From: DATMRF01 sp035566435
GTDB taxonomy: Bacteria > Verrucomicrobiota > Verrucomicrobiia > Limisphaerales > UBA8199
Assembly: GCA_035566435.1 (NCBI GenBank)
Contig: DATMRF010000011.1
Coordinates: 32,540 to 96,539 of the forward strand
DNA length: 64,000 bases
Direction of reading: 5' to 3'
Shown here: positions 34,270 to 42,470 of the stretch, in pieces
How the letters are laid out: the number at the start of each line of letters is the position of its first letter
Numbering within the stretch: the stretch's first letter is position 1
Translations under genes and position numbers: made by a program
Notes under the pieces: model-generated
What the model saw: only the letters and a program-made list of their open reading frames with translations
What the model was told of the DNA's origin: nothing
The model's database searches: none

Positions 34270-34731
34270 ATGAAACTTTCGTTGCGTGGGGAGTATGCTT
34301 TGAGGGCATTGCTGGTTCTGGGTTTGAAGTATGGGGAGCCAGTCGTTCGGATCCAGGCGATATCGGAGCATCAGAACATTCCGAAACGTTTCCTGGAGCA
34401 AATCTTATACGACCTGAAATCCGCAGGCGTGGTCCAAAGCCGACGGGGGGTTTCCGGAGGTTATCGTCTGGCGCGGCGGCCGGAGGAGATCACGCTGGCG
34501 GAGGTGGTGCGGCATATCGAGGGGGCGCTGGCGCCAGTGAGCTGCGTGAGTGAGCGTTTTTATGAGAAGTGCTCGTGTCCGGACGAGGAGCGCTGTGCGA
34601 TTCGGAGCGTGATGAAGGAGATTCGGGAAGCGATCGTGAAGATTGCAGAGCGGGTGACGATTGCCGAGCTGTGCGAACGGTGGCGGAAGTTGCAGCAGAC
34701 GCCGGCGGACGTGGCGGATTTTGTAATCTGA
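34270..34731 (+). CDS. Rrf2-family transcription regulator
   Basis: 153 residues from ATG 34270, preceded by GGGAGG. MKLSLRGEYALRALLVLG and the winged helix (IPKRFLEQILYDLKSAGVVQ, SRRGVSGGYRLAR) are the Rrf2 pattern. The C-terminal half has SCVSERFYEKCSCPDEERCA with four Cys, as in iron-sulfur Rrf2 sensors such as IscR and RsrR-like proteins. It is divergent from a sulfate-uptake operon. Inferred: a repressor that links cysteine or iron-sulfur state to sulfur uptake. CymR-like regulators do this in Bacillus, but they lack the cluster. Confidence 0.88.
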   Translation: MKLSLRGEYALRALLVLGLKYGEPVVRIQAISEHQNIPKRFLEQILYDLKSAGVVQSRRGVSGGYRLARRPEEITLAEVVRHIEGALAPVSCVSERFYEKCSCPDEERCAIRSVMKEIREAIVKIAERVTIAELCERWRKLQQTPADVADFVI

Positions 34732-34738
34732 AGGCTGA

Positions 34739-34860
34739 AGGCGGAGTGGGACGGGGGGCGGGGGGTGGATTGATGGATTAGTGGATGGGTGGATTGTTGG
34801 AGTGATGGAGTGGTGGAGTGAGGCGTGGAACGTGAAAAACCTGAAAACTTGAAACCTGCA
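34739..34860. repeat. GGATTGATGGATTAGTGGATGG-type repeat (cut short)
   Basis: Words such as GTGGATTGATGG, GTGGATGG, AGTGATGGAGTGGTGGAG run in tandem, then GTGAAAAACCTGAAAACTTGAAACC. They lie between the convergent Rrf2 and polX genes. No ORF is supported. Confidence 0.7.
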
Positions 34861-34871
34861 CGGTTCAACCG

Positions 34872-36626
34872 TCAGCGCGCGCGTTTGCGGCGGAGTTCTT
34901 TCATGAGGTTGTCGAGGGGGAGGGTGTTGATGACGTCGTCTTTGGTGAGCCAGCCTTTGCGGGCGATGCCGGCGCCGAGGCGGAGGAAGCCGGCGTGTTC
35001 GAGGCGATGGGCGTCGCAGTTGATAACGCATTTGACGCCTTTGGATTTGGCATAGGGCCAGAGGCGCCAGTCCAGGTCGAAGCGGAGGGGGCTGGCGTTG
35101 AGCTCAATCCAGGTGCCAGTCTCGGCGCAGGCATCGATGACGGCGCGCTGGTTGACTTTGTAGGGCTCGCGTTCGAGGAGCAATCGACCGGTGAGGTGGC
35201 CGAGCATGTGGACGTAAGGGTTTTGGGCGACGCCGATCAGGCGTCTGGTGGTCTCGGCTTCGGATTGGCTGAAACTCTGGTGGATGCTGGCGACGACGAC
35301 GTCGAGTTCGGCGAGGAGGTCGTCGGGGAAATCGAGTTTGCCGTCTTTGAGGATATCGACCTCGGTGCCGGTGAGCAGGCGGAAGGGGGTGCCTTCGGCG
35401 GCCAAGAAGTCGTTGAGCTGTTTGATTTCTTTGAGCTGCTTTCGGACGCGGGTGGGGTCGAGGCCGTCGGCCTGGAAGGAAGCTTTGGAGTGGTCGGTGA
35501 TTCCCCAATAAGCGAGGCCGAGGTTGCGCATGGAAGCGGCGATGTCGGCGGGGGTCTGGTGGCCATCGCTCCAGGTGGAGTGGTTGTGGAGTGAGCCCTT
35601 GAGGTCGGTCCATTCGAGCAGGCGGGGGAGGGGGCCTTTTTCGGCGAGGGGGATTTCGCCCATGTCTTCGCGCATCTCGGGCGGGATGGGGTGGAGGCCG
35701 AGTTCCTGGAAGATATCGTCCTCGGTTTTGCACCGGACGAGGAGTTTGGGGTCGCGGGTCTCGGTGTGGGAGCGGAACAGGCCGTATTCGTTGAGGCGGA
35801 GGCCGCGGTCGATGGCGCGCTGGCGCATGACGATGTTGTGTTCCTTGCTGCCGGTGAAGTACATCAGGGCGAAGGGGAATTCGGCGTCGGAGACGACGCG
35901 GAGGTCGGACTGGATGCCGCCCTGGAGGAGGATGCTGGCCTTGGTTTCGCCTTTGGCGATGACGTTCAGGATTCCCGGCTGGCCGGCGAAAAAGTCGAGC
36001 ACCGCGGCGGGTTTTTTCGAGGAGGCGAGCAAGTCGATATCGCCGATGATTTCGCGATGGCGGCGGAGGCTGCCGGCGGCGCTGCAGCGGATGACGTCGG
36101 GGTGGGAACGGAGGGCGTCGAGAAGGGTCTCGGCGATGGGGATGGCCTCGCTGACGAGGTGTTTGGCGGCGTAAGAGCGGCGGCGGTTGATGCCGTCGAG
36201 GATGTTGGTCTGGGTTTTTTCGCCGAAGCCTTTCAGTTTGGCGACTTTATCGGCGTGGCAGGCGGCTTCGAGCTGCTCAATGGTTTCGATGCCCAGTTCG
36301 TCGTGGAGCGCTTTGATTTTCTTGGGGCCAAGCCCGGGGATTTCGAGCATGAGGACCAGGCCGGGCGGGGTGGCGGCTTTGAGCTCTTCGTAATAGACGA
36401 GTTTCCCGCAGGAGAGGAGTTCGAGGATTTTTTTCTGGATGGATTCGCCGATGCCTTTGACTTCGCCGAGGCGCTGTTCGGTGATGAGTTTGTCGAGCGG
36501 TTCGCTGAGGGTTTCGAGGGCGTGGGCGGCGTTGAGGTAGGCGCGCGATTTGAAAGGGTTCTCCCCCTTCAACTCGAGCAGCGTGGCGATGTTGTTAAAA
36601 ACCTGAACGATCTGGTCCTTGTCCAT
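34872..36626 (-). CDS. polX: X-family DNA polymerase with PHP domain
   Basis: 584 residues from the ATG at 36624-36626 (MDKDQIVQVF); a longer frame reaches 36719 only through AAGTCTCAAG repeat DNA. Two helix-hairpin-helix stretches (VKGIGESIQKKI, IPGLGPKKIKAL) precede the polymerase palm with GSLRRHREIIGDIDLLAS carrying catalytic Asp pair. The C-terminal PHP domain has LHNHSTWSDGHQTPADIA, GTEVDIL and INCDAHRLEHA, a metal-dependent exonuclease. Known: bacterial PolX fills short gaps in base excision repair with manganese-dependent 3'-5' exonuclease. Confidence 0.95.
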   Translation of the reverse strand: MDKDQIVQVFNNIATLLELKGENPFKSRAYLNAAHALETLSEPLDKLITEQRLGEVKGIGESIQKKILELLSCGKLVYYEELKAATPPGLVLMLEIPGLGPKKIKALHDELGIETIEQLEAACHADKVAKLKGFGEKTQTNILDGINRRRSYAAKHLVSEAIPIAETLLDALRSHPDVIRCSAAGSLRRHREIIGDIDLLASSKKPAAVLDFFAGQPGILNVIAKGETKASILLQGGIQSDLRVVSDAEFPFALMYFTGSKEHNIVMRQRAIDRGLRLNEYGLFRSHTETRDPKLLVRCKTEDDIFQELGLHPIPPEMREDMGEIPLAEKGPLPRLLEWTDLKGSLHNHSTWSDGHQTPADIAASMRNLGLAYWGITDHSKASFQADGLDPTRVRKQLKEIKQLNDFLAAEGTPFRLLTGTEVDILKDGKLDFPDDLLAELDVVVASIHQSFSQSEAETTRRLIGVAQNPYVHMLGHLTGRLLLEREPYKVNQRAVIDACAETGTWIELNASPLRFDLDWRLWPYAKSKGVKCVINCDAHRLEHAGFLRLGAGIARKGWLTKDDVINTLPLDNLMKELRRKRAR

Positions 36627-36638
36627 ACGGACGGAAGA

Positions 36639-36735
36639 TAAAGTCCCAAGTCTCAAGTCCCAAGTCCAAAGTCGAACGTTCAAAGTCCACAGGCAACCGG
36701 CCGAAGTTTCAAGTTTCAAGTCTCAGGTCTCAGTT
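36639..36735. repeat. AAGTCCCAAGTCTCAAG repeat upstream of polX
   Basis: AAGTCCCAAG, TCTCAAGTCC, CAAGTCCAAA, then after a gap AAGTTTCAAGTTTCAAG and TCTCAGGTCTCAG. Fills the divergent gap between polX and thiD and would be read in frame as a false N-terminus of PolX. Same word family as 3965-4045 and 38548-38620. Confidence 0.8.
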
Positions 36736-36790
36736 CCGAGGCCGGGAGCGGGTTTTGCCATTGGGGCAACAGATGATTAGACTGGGGGCG

Positions 36791-37579
36791 ATGAAACGCT
36801 TCGAGCGGATCCCTTGTGTTTTGACGATTGCCGGTTCGGATAGCGGCGGGGGCGCGGGCATTCAGGCGGACCTGAAAGTGTTCGCCGCGCTAGGGGTCCA
36901 CGGAACCAGCGCCATCACGTGCATCACGGCACAGAACCCGAGGCGGGTGCTGAGCATCGAGGCGTGCAGTGTCCCGATGGTGACAAGCCAACTCGAGGCG
37001 GCGTTCAGCGAGTTGAGGCCCGCCGCAGTCAAGACCGGCATGCTGTATTCGGGGGCGATCATCGAGGCGGTGGCGGAGTTTCTCAAAGAGCGCCGCGTGC
37101 CGGTAGTGGTGGACCCGGTTATGGTATCGACGAGCGGCGCGAGGCTGTTGAAGCCCGCGGCGATAAACACTCTTTGCGAGGAGTTGATGCCGCGGGCGCT
37201 GCTGGTCACACCTAACCTGCACGAGGCTGAGATTTTGACCGGCAAAAAGCCGAGATCGGTCGAGGGACTGCGGCGGGCGGCGCGCGAGTTGCATCGGCGG
37301 TTTGGTTGCGCGGCGCTGGTCAAGGGCGGGCACCTGCGGGGGTTGAGGGAAGCGGTGGATATTTTTTACGATGGCCGTCAGGAGCTGTTGCTGAGCGCGC
37401 CGTTCGTCAGGGGCGTCAGCACGCACGGGACGGGCTGCACGTATTCGGCGGCAATTGCGGGATACCTGGCGCGGGGATTGTCGCTACCGTTGGCGGTGCA
37501 GCGCGCCAAGGAATACATCACACGGGCTATCGCACGGAGCCGGATGGTCGCCCGGCATGGCGTGCTGGGCCAGGGGTGA
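36791..37579 (+). CDS. thiD: Hydroxymethylpyrimidine (phosphate) kinase
   Basis: 262 residues from the ATG at 36791. Ribokinase-fold markers: TIAGSDSGGGAGIQADLK near the N-terminus, KTGMLYSG, VVDPVMVSTSG, PNLHEAEILTG, LVKGGH and the catalytic STHGTGCTYSAAIAGYLA. It phosphorylates HMP and HMP-P for thiamine synthesis. No other thi gene and no TPP riboswitch is seen; the next genes are aroK and queG. Confidence 0.94.
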   Translation: MKRFERIPCVLTIAGSDSGGGAGIQADLKVFAALGVHGTSAITCITAQNPRRVLSIEACSVPMVTSQLEAAFSELRPAAVKTGMLYSGAIIEAVAEFLKERRVPVVVDPVMVSTSGARLLKPAAINTLCEELMPRALLVTPNLHEAEILTGKKPRSVEGLRRAARELHRRFGCAALVKGGHLRGLREAVDIFYDGRQELLLSAPFVRGVSTHGTGCTYSAAIAGYLARGLSLPLAVQRAKEYITRAIARSRMVARHGVLGQG

Positions 37580-37599
37580 TTTGAGCACAAACGCACAAT

Positions 37600-37717
37600 G
37601 GGGCGGGGACGGCCACGTCCCCGCGGGTCACTGCCCGCATTGAGAATCTCACAGGGACGTGGCCGTCCCCGCCCCAAGCGGGCACGGGATTCACGGGGAC
37701 GTGGCTGTCCGCGCCCC
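37600..37717. repeat. Palindromic GC-rich repeat, three arms
   Basis: A perfect 22-nt arm GGGGCGGGGACGGCCACGTC(CC) at 37600-37621 pairs with its reverse complement at 37654-37675; a third copy with two changes lies at 37695-37717. An inner hairpin GCGGG/CCCGC (37623-37638) sits in the loop. It lies after thiD and before aroK. This reads as an intergenic palindrome family rather than a terminator (no T-tract). Confidence 0.85.
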
Positions 37718-37780
37718 GATGCTAAACGGTGTCCGGAGAATCTGCGTGCCAAGTGATGCTGGATGCGTTAATTGGGAGTA

Positions 37781-38320
37781 GTGAGCGGTACACGTCCAAT
37801 TCATAACCTTGCGTTGATTGGTTTCATGGGGACAGGCAAATCGTCCGTTGGCCGGATGGTAGCCAGCGCGCTGCATTTTGATTATCTGGATACCGACCAG
37901 GTGATTGAATTTCGAGCGCATAAAACGGTCAGTGAAATTTTCGACAAGGACGGTGAGCCGGCTTTCCGCGACTGGGAACATCTCGTGGTCGAAGAGTTGA
38001 CGCATCGGAAGAAGACCGTGATTTCGACCGGAGGCGGGTTGCCGGCGAACGAGGCGAACCTCGCCAGCCTTAAGAGCCATGGACTGGTGGTCTGCTTGTG
38101 GGCGTCGCCGGAAACAATTTTCGAACGCGTGCGCGGCCATGAGCATCGGCCGCTGCTCAACGATCCTGATCCGCTTGCAAAAATCCGCCAACTCCTCGCT
38201 GCGCGTGAGGCATATTACCGGCAGGCCGATGTGCTTGTGAACACGGAGATGCGGTCCGTGCGGGAAGTCGCGACGCAGGTGATCCACCAGTTTCACATGG
38301 CGCAAGCAGCCCATCGATGA
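37781..38320 (+). CDS. aroK: Shikimate kinase
   Basis: 179 residues from the GTG at 37781, which has GGGAG 5 nt upstream; a TTG at 37772 is the other option. P-loop FMGTGKSSVG, FDYLDTDQVIE (shikimate binding), FRDWEHLVVEEL, STGGGLPA and RPLL are all in place. It makes shikimate-3-phosphate for aromatic amino acids. Its stop overlaps the queG start as ATGA. Confidence 0.93.
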   Translation: MSGTRPIHNLALIGFMGTGKSSVGRMVASALHFDYLDTDQVIEFRAHKTVSEIFDKDGEPAFRDWEHLVVEELTHRKKTVISTGGGLPANEANLASLKSHGLVVCLWASPETIFERVRGHEHRPLLNDPDPLAKIRQLLAAREAYYRQADVLVNTEMRSVREVATQVIHQFHMAQAAHR

Positions 38321-39447
38321 AAGAGGCGATTCGGCGCCGAGCGCGGGAATTGGGGTTTGATGATTGCCGGGTCACCACAGCGGAGCGGCCAGGTTCTGCC
38401 CAGCAATTCGAGCGCTGGCTGGCCGAAGGCCAACATGGGGAGATGGGCTATCTGGAACGCAACGCGGTCAAACGCGTGGCCCCGGGTCAAGTGCTCGCCG
38501 GCGCGAAAAGTATCATTACGCTGGCGGTGAGCTACGCGGGGACGGAGCCTCAAGTTGCAAGCTTCAAGTTCCAAGTTCCAAGTCCCAAGTCCCCGGAACA
38601 CGCGACACGCAACACGCATTACGGTCCTTTGGGGCGCGGAGTGGTGGCGCGGTATGCGCGGTATCGGGATTACCATGAGGTGATGGGTGAGCGATTGAGG
38701 GAACTAAGGCGGTTTGTCGACCAAGTTGGCGGGGAAGGGACCCGGTCACTGTGGTATGTGGATACCGGGCCGCTGTTGGAACGCGATTTGGCGCAACGGG
38801 CGGGGTTGGGGTTTGTTGGCAAACACACGAACCTGATCAGCCGTCAGCTTGGCAACTGGATTTTTCTGGCAGAGATTCTGACGACGCTGGAACTGGAGCC
38901 AGACCTGCCGGAGAAGAACCGGTGCGGTTCATGCACCCGGTGCCTGGAGGCGTGCCCGACCGGAGCGCTCCCCGCTCCCTTCCAGCTCGATGCCCGGCGC
39001 TGCATCTCCTATCTGACCATCGAGCTAAAAGGTCCAATTCCAATCGAGCTTCGGCCGGCGATTGGAAACCGGATTTACGGCTGCGACGATTGCCTGGCGG
39101 CGTGTCCGTGGAACCGGTTCGCGCGCGAGGGTCGGATGATGAAAGCCCACGCGCGAACGGATTTGGCCGGGCCGGACCTGTTGGAATTACTTTCGATAGA
39201 CGAAGCTGAGTTCAAACGGCGATTCGCTGGAACGCCGATGGTTCGGGCCAAACGCCGCGGGTTGGTGCGGAACGTTTGCGTGGCTCTGGGCAATATCGGC
39301 GATGAGACGGCGCTGCCGGGCCTGGAACGAGCGGCGGGAGACCCCGAACCGTTGATTGCGGAGCACGCGCGGTGGGCGATGGAACGGATACGGGACCGGA
39401 AGGGGGCGGAGCGTGAAGCGTTGGAGCGTGACGGGGGAAGCCGTTAG
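38317..39447 (+). CDS. queG: Epoxyqueuosine reductase
   Basis: 376 residues. RGVVARYARYRDYHEVMG and WYVDTGPLLERDLAQRAGLG are QueG core motifs; two 4Fe-4S sets read CGSCTRCLEACP and CDDCLAACPWN. The C-terminal LVRNVCVALGNIGD is the HEAT-like tail. It reduces epoxyqueuosine to queuosine in tRNA using cobalamin. A stretch at residues of about 77-101 (QVASFKFQVPSPKSPEH and following) is coded by AAGTTCCAAG repeat DNA and sits in the linker before ARYARYRDYH. Confidence 0.93.
   Translation: MKEAIRRRARELGFDDCRVTTAERPGSAQQFERWLAEGQHGEMGYLERNAVKRVAPGQVLAGAKSIITLAVSYAGTEPQVASFKFQVPSPKSPEHATRNTHYGPLGRGVVARYARYRDYHEVMGERLRELRRFVDQVGGEGTRSLWYVDTGPLLERDLAQRAGLGFVGKHTNLISRQLGNWIFLAEILTTLELEPDLPEKNRCGSCTRCLEACPTGALPAPFQLDARRCISYLTIELKGPIPIELRPAIGNRIYGCDDCLAACPWNRFAREGRMMKAHARTDLAGPDLLELLSIDEAEFKRRFAGTPMVRAKRRGLVRNVCVALGNIGDETALPGLERAAGDPEPLIAEHARWAMERIRDRKGAEREALERDGGSR
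38548..38620. repeat. AAGTTCCAAG repeat insertion inside queG
   Basis: CAAGTTGCAAGCTTCAAGTT, CCAAGTTCCAAGTCCCAAGT, then ACACGCGACACGCAACACGC run in tandem within the coding sequence and keep frame. The words are those of the intergenic repeats upstream of polX. Confidence 0.75.
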
Positions 39448-39480
39448 AGACGTTAAAAAGTGACGCTTCAAGACGCTAAG
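39409..39480. repeat. GCGTGAAGCGTTGGAGCGTG-type repeat after queG
   Basis: Degenerate words GCGTGAAGCGTT, GGAGCGTGAC, GACGTTAAAAAGTGACGC and TTCAAGACGC span the last QueG codons and the 3' end of the convergent LysR gene. They probably contribute the charged QueG tail. Confidence 0.55.
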
Positions 39481-40390
39481 TTCTGCTGCGGTGGCGGCCA
39501 AAGAGTTGAGCGCGGGCGGCGGAGGTGATGGCAAGGACTGCGGGGTGACGGAGTTTGCGTTCGGCGGTGATGGCGTAGAACTGCTCGCGGCAATCGGAGG
39601 TTCGACCCACGACCTGGAATCCGTAGCGGTTGACGGCTTCGTGGAGCGCGCAGGTGGGGAGCGCGAAGAAACCGAGGGCATCCGCGGCGGCGGTTTTCAG
39701 CAGCGCCGCGTCGTCGTATTCGGCGACGAGGCGGGGGCGAATCTGGCGGGTCTGGAACCAGTTTTCGAGGGACCGGCGCAGCGGGCTGGCTCCGGGAAGC
39801 AGGACGGGGGCCTGGTCGAGCGATTGGGGGAAACGACGGGCGAGTTTCGCGGCGAGCGAAGGTGCGGCGCAAAAGGTGACCCCGCATTCGCCGAGCAGAT
39901 GGTTGAAGACCTTGACGTGGAGCGAGCTTGGAGCAGGCTCGTTCGCGAGGACGATATCGAGTCGGTAAACGCCGAGCTGTGCCAGCAAGTCGGCGGTTTT
40001 GCCCTCGACGCAGGCGGCCTGCACGGGCTGTTCGAGGCTGAAGATCGGCTTGATCAGTTCATGGGTGACCAGCTTGGGCAGCGAGTCGGCGATGCCGATG
40101 TGGACGCGCAAGGGCCGGCGGGTGGGCCGCTGTTTGAGTGCGAGCAGCAGTTCCTGGCCCAGCGCGAAAATGTCCTTCGCATAGCTGAAGGCCTGCTGGC
40201 CGGTTTCCGTCAGGCTGAGTCCGCGCGGGCTGCGGCGGAACAGTTTTTCACCGAGGGCATTTTCGAGAGCGGCGATCTGGGCCGAGATGGTCGGCTGCGA
40301 GACGCGCATTTTCTCCGCGGCCTTGCGCAAGCTGCCTTCCTGGGCGACGGTCCAGAAGTACCGCAGGTGGTGGTAGTTCAAAAAATCCAC
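39476..40390 (-). CDS. LysR-family regulator, NhaR-like
   Basis: 304 residues. The N-terminal helix-turn-helix reads LNYHHLRYFWTVAQEGSLRK then MRVSQPTISAQIAALENALG, characteristic of the NhaR branch. The effector domain shows IADSLPKLVTHELIKPIF and LLPGASPLRRSLENWF. It faces pckG across a 107-bp gap with an inverted repeat, so it may control that gene or itself. NhaR itself senses sodium; no antiporter gene is near, so the inducer is unknown. Confidence 0.86.
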   Translation of the reverse strand: MDFLNYHHLRYFWTVAQEGSLRKAAEKMRVSQPTISAQIAALENALGEKLFRRSPRGLSLTETGQQAFSYAKDIFALGQELLLALKQRPTRRPLRVHIGIADSLPKLVTHELIKPIFSLEQPVQAACVEGKTADLLAQLGVYRLDIVLANEPAPSSLHVKVFNHLLGECGVTFCAAPSLAAKLARRFPQSLDQAPVLLPGASPLRRSLENWFQTRQIRPRLVAEYDDAALLKTAAADALGFFALPTCALHEAVNRYGFQVVGRTSDCREQFYAITAERKLRHPAVLAITSAARAQLFGRHRSRT

Positions 40391-40410
40391 GATGCCAGGG
40401 TATTTGGTTA

Positions 40411-40445
40411 AACCTAACAGCTCAATTTAAAAATCGTATTAGGTT
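40411..40445. promoter_or_regulatory. Candidate LysR operator between regulator and pckG
   Basis: AACCTAA (40411-40417) and TTAGGTT (40439-40445) form an inverted repeat around an AT-rich spacer in the shared 107-bp divergent region. The position suits an autoregulatory LysR site, but the spacing (21 bp) is wider than the usual T-N11-A box. Confidence 0.4.
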
Positions 40446-40497
40446 AAGTGACAGCCCGGCCCTAGAATGAAAGACTAAACGTGCAAGCAAGATTTTT

Positions 40498-42318
40498 ATG
40501 ACGACCGCAGCTACGACTCATCAACAACTCCTCGCCTGGGTCGAGGAAATGACCAAACTCTGCCAGCCGGCGCGCATTCACTGGTGCGACGGGTCCCAGC
40601 AGGAAAACGAAGCGCTTTGCGAACAGATGGTACACACGGGGACGCTGACCCGGCTGGACCCGGTAAAACGCCCAGGCTCCTACCTGGCGCGTTCGCACCC
40701 CAGCGACGTCGCGCGGGTCGAGGACCGGACGTTCATTTGTTCGCGGACCAACGAGGACGCCGGTCCGACCAACAACTGGGCCGACCCGAGCGAAACGAAG
40801 GAGCAGTTGAGAACGGTCTTCAAGGGGTGCATGGCCGGACGCACGATGTATGTGATTCCATTCGCAATGGGGCCGCTGCACTCACCGATCTGCAAGGTCG
40901 GGATTGAGATCAGCGATTCCCCTTACGTGGTGGTAAACATGCGGATTATGACGCGCATGGGCCAGGCGGTGCTCGATAAGCTCGGCACGGACGGCGAATT
41001 CATCCCCTGCCTGCACTCGGTAGGAGCGCCGCTCAAGCCCGGTCAGGCCGACCTGCCGTGGCCCTGCGAGCCGGACCCGCAAAAGAAATACATCGTCCAC
41101 TTTCCGGATGACCCGTCGATCTGGTCCTACGGTTCGGGGTACGGGGGCAACGCTCTGTTGGGCAAGAAATGCCTGGCGCTGCGCATCGCATCGGCGGTGG
41201 CACGCCGCGAGGGGTGGCTGGCGGAACACATGTTGATCCTGGCGCTGACTTCGCCTCAGGGAAAAACCCACTACGTCGCCGCAGCGTTTCCCAGCGCTTG
41301 CGGCAAGACGAACCTGGCGATGATGCGGCCCAGCCTGACCGGTTGGACGGTGCGTTGTGTGGGCGACGATATCGCCTGGATCCGCGTCGGCGCAGATGGG
41401 CAGCTTTATGCCATGAACCCCGAGGCGGGCTTTTTCGGCGTCGCGCCGGGTACTTCGGCAAAGACCAACCCGAATGCCATGGAGACGATCAATCGCAACA
41501 CGATTTTCACCAACGTGGTGCTCACGCCTGACAACGACGTGTGGTGGGAGGACATGGGAGTGCCCGCGCCGGCACGCGGCATCGATTGGCAGGGGAACGA
41601 ATGGACGCCGGACAGCGGCCGGAAAGGGGCGCATCCGAACGCGCGGTTCACCACCCCGGCGTCGCAGTGCCCTGTGATTGATCCGAGTTGGGAAAGCGCC
41701 GCCGGCGTGCCGCTCTCGGCGGTGCTGTTTGGCGGCCGGCGCGCGAGCACGGTGCCGTTGGTGGCCGAGGCCTTCGACTGGGAGCACGGCGTGTTCATGG
41801 GCGCGAGCGCCGGGTCGGAAACGACTGCGGCGGCACTGGGCCAGGCGGGAGTCTTGCGGCGCGATCCGTTCGCCATGCTGCCGTTTTGCGGCTATAACAT
41901 GGGCGATTACCTCGGATACTGGCTCTCCTTTGTTGGGCGCACCGATCGTGCCCGGCTGCCGAAGGTCTTCTTTGTGAACTGGTTTCGGAAGAGTCCTGAG
42001 GGGAAATGGCTCTGGCCGGGTTACGGCGAGAACAGCCGGGTGCTCAAGTGGATTTGCGAGCGCGTCGAGGGCAAAGGGAAGGCCGTGGAATCGCCCATCG
42101 GCTGGCTGCCAGCGGACGGGGCGTTGGACCTCCGCGGTTTGAGCCTCAGCCCGGATGACTTGAAATTGTTGCTCAGCGTTGAGCCCGAGGCGTGGAAGAA
42201 GGAAATCGAAGACGCCACGAGTTACTTCAACAAATTTGGAGACAAACTGCCCGCCAAATTGCGATTGCAACTGGCCGACCTGGACCAACGGTTGTCGGCG
42301 ATGCAAATGGCAGCGTAG
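40498..42318 (+). CDS. pckG: Phosphoenolpyruvate carboxykinase (GTP)
   Basis: 606 residues, normal for the GTP type. Signature FPSACGKTNLAMM (P-loop with the reactive Cys), YGSGYGGNALLGKKCLALR, and NWFRKSPEGKWLWPGYGENS are all present. It turns oxaloacetate into PEP with GTP, the gluconeogenic branch. The ATG follows a divergent promoter region shared with the LysR gene. GTP-type carboxykinase is known in Verrucomicrobia. Confidence 0.96.
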   Translation: MTTAATTHQQLLAWVEEMTKLCQPARIHWCDGSQQENEALCEQMVHTGTLTRLDPVKRPGSYLARSHPSDVARVEDRTFICSRTNEDAGPTNNWADPSETKEQLRTVFKGCMAGRTMYVIPFAMGPLHSPICKVGIEISDSPYVVVNMRIMTRMGQAVLDKLGTDGEFIPCLHSVGAPLKPGQADLPWPCEPDPQKKYIVHFPDDPSIWSYGSGYGGNALLGKKCLALRIASAVARREGWLAEHMLILALTSPQGKTHYVAAAFPSACGKTNLAMMRPSLTGWTVRCVGDDIAWIRVGADGQLYAMNPEAGFFGVAPGTSAKTNPNAMETINRNTIFTNVVLTPDNDVWWEDMGVPAPARGIDWQGNEWTPDSGRKGAHPNARFTTPASQCPVIDPSWESAAGVPLSAVLFGGRRASTVPLVAEAFDWEHGVFMGASAGSETTAAALGQAGVLRRDPFAMLPFCGYNMGDYLGYWLSFVGRTDRARLPKVFFVNWFRKSPEGKWLWPGYGENSRVLKWICERVEGKGKAVESPIGWLPADGALDLRGLSLSPDDLKLLLSVEPEAWKKEIEDATSYFNKFGDKLPAKLRLQLADLDQRLSAMQMAA

Positions 42319-42339
42319 GCGAGCCTGCCCGGATGCGAG

Positions 42340-42425
42340 GGCGTGGATAGTGATGAGTGACCAGTAATCAGTAAGCAGTGGTCAGTCGCTGGAGCACCGG
42401 TCATTAGTCACGCGTCCCGCACTAT
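42340..42425. repeat. AGTGATGAGTGACCAGTAATCAG repeat, degenerate (cut short)
   Basis: Words AGTGATGAGTGACC, AGTAATCAGTAAGC, AGTGGTCAGTCGC repeat after pckG with period near 7. No ORF or terminator-like T-tract is evident. Confidence 0.6.
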
Positions 42426-42470
42426 CGATCCTATTTGCCTTTGAGACTGTTTCGGTGAATGATTTGAGTC

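Noticed and set aside
36755..37579. TPP riboswitch upstream of thiD
   Set aside because: The leader contains AAGTCC repeats only; no CUGAGA or other THI-box core was found.
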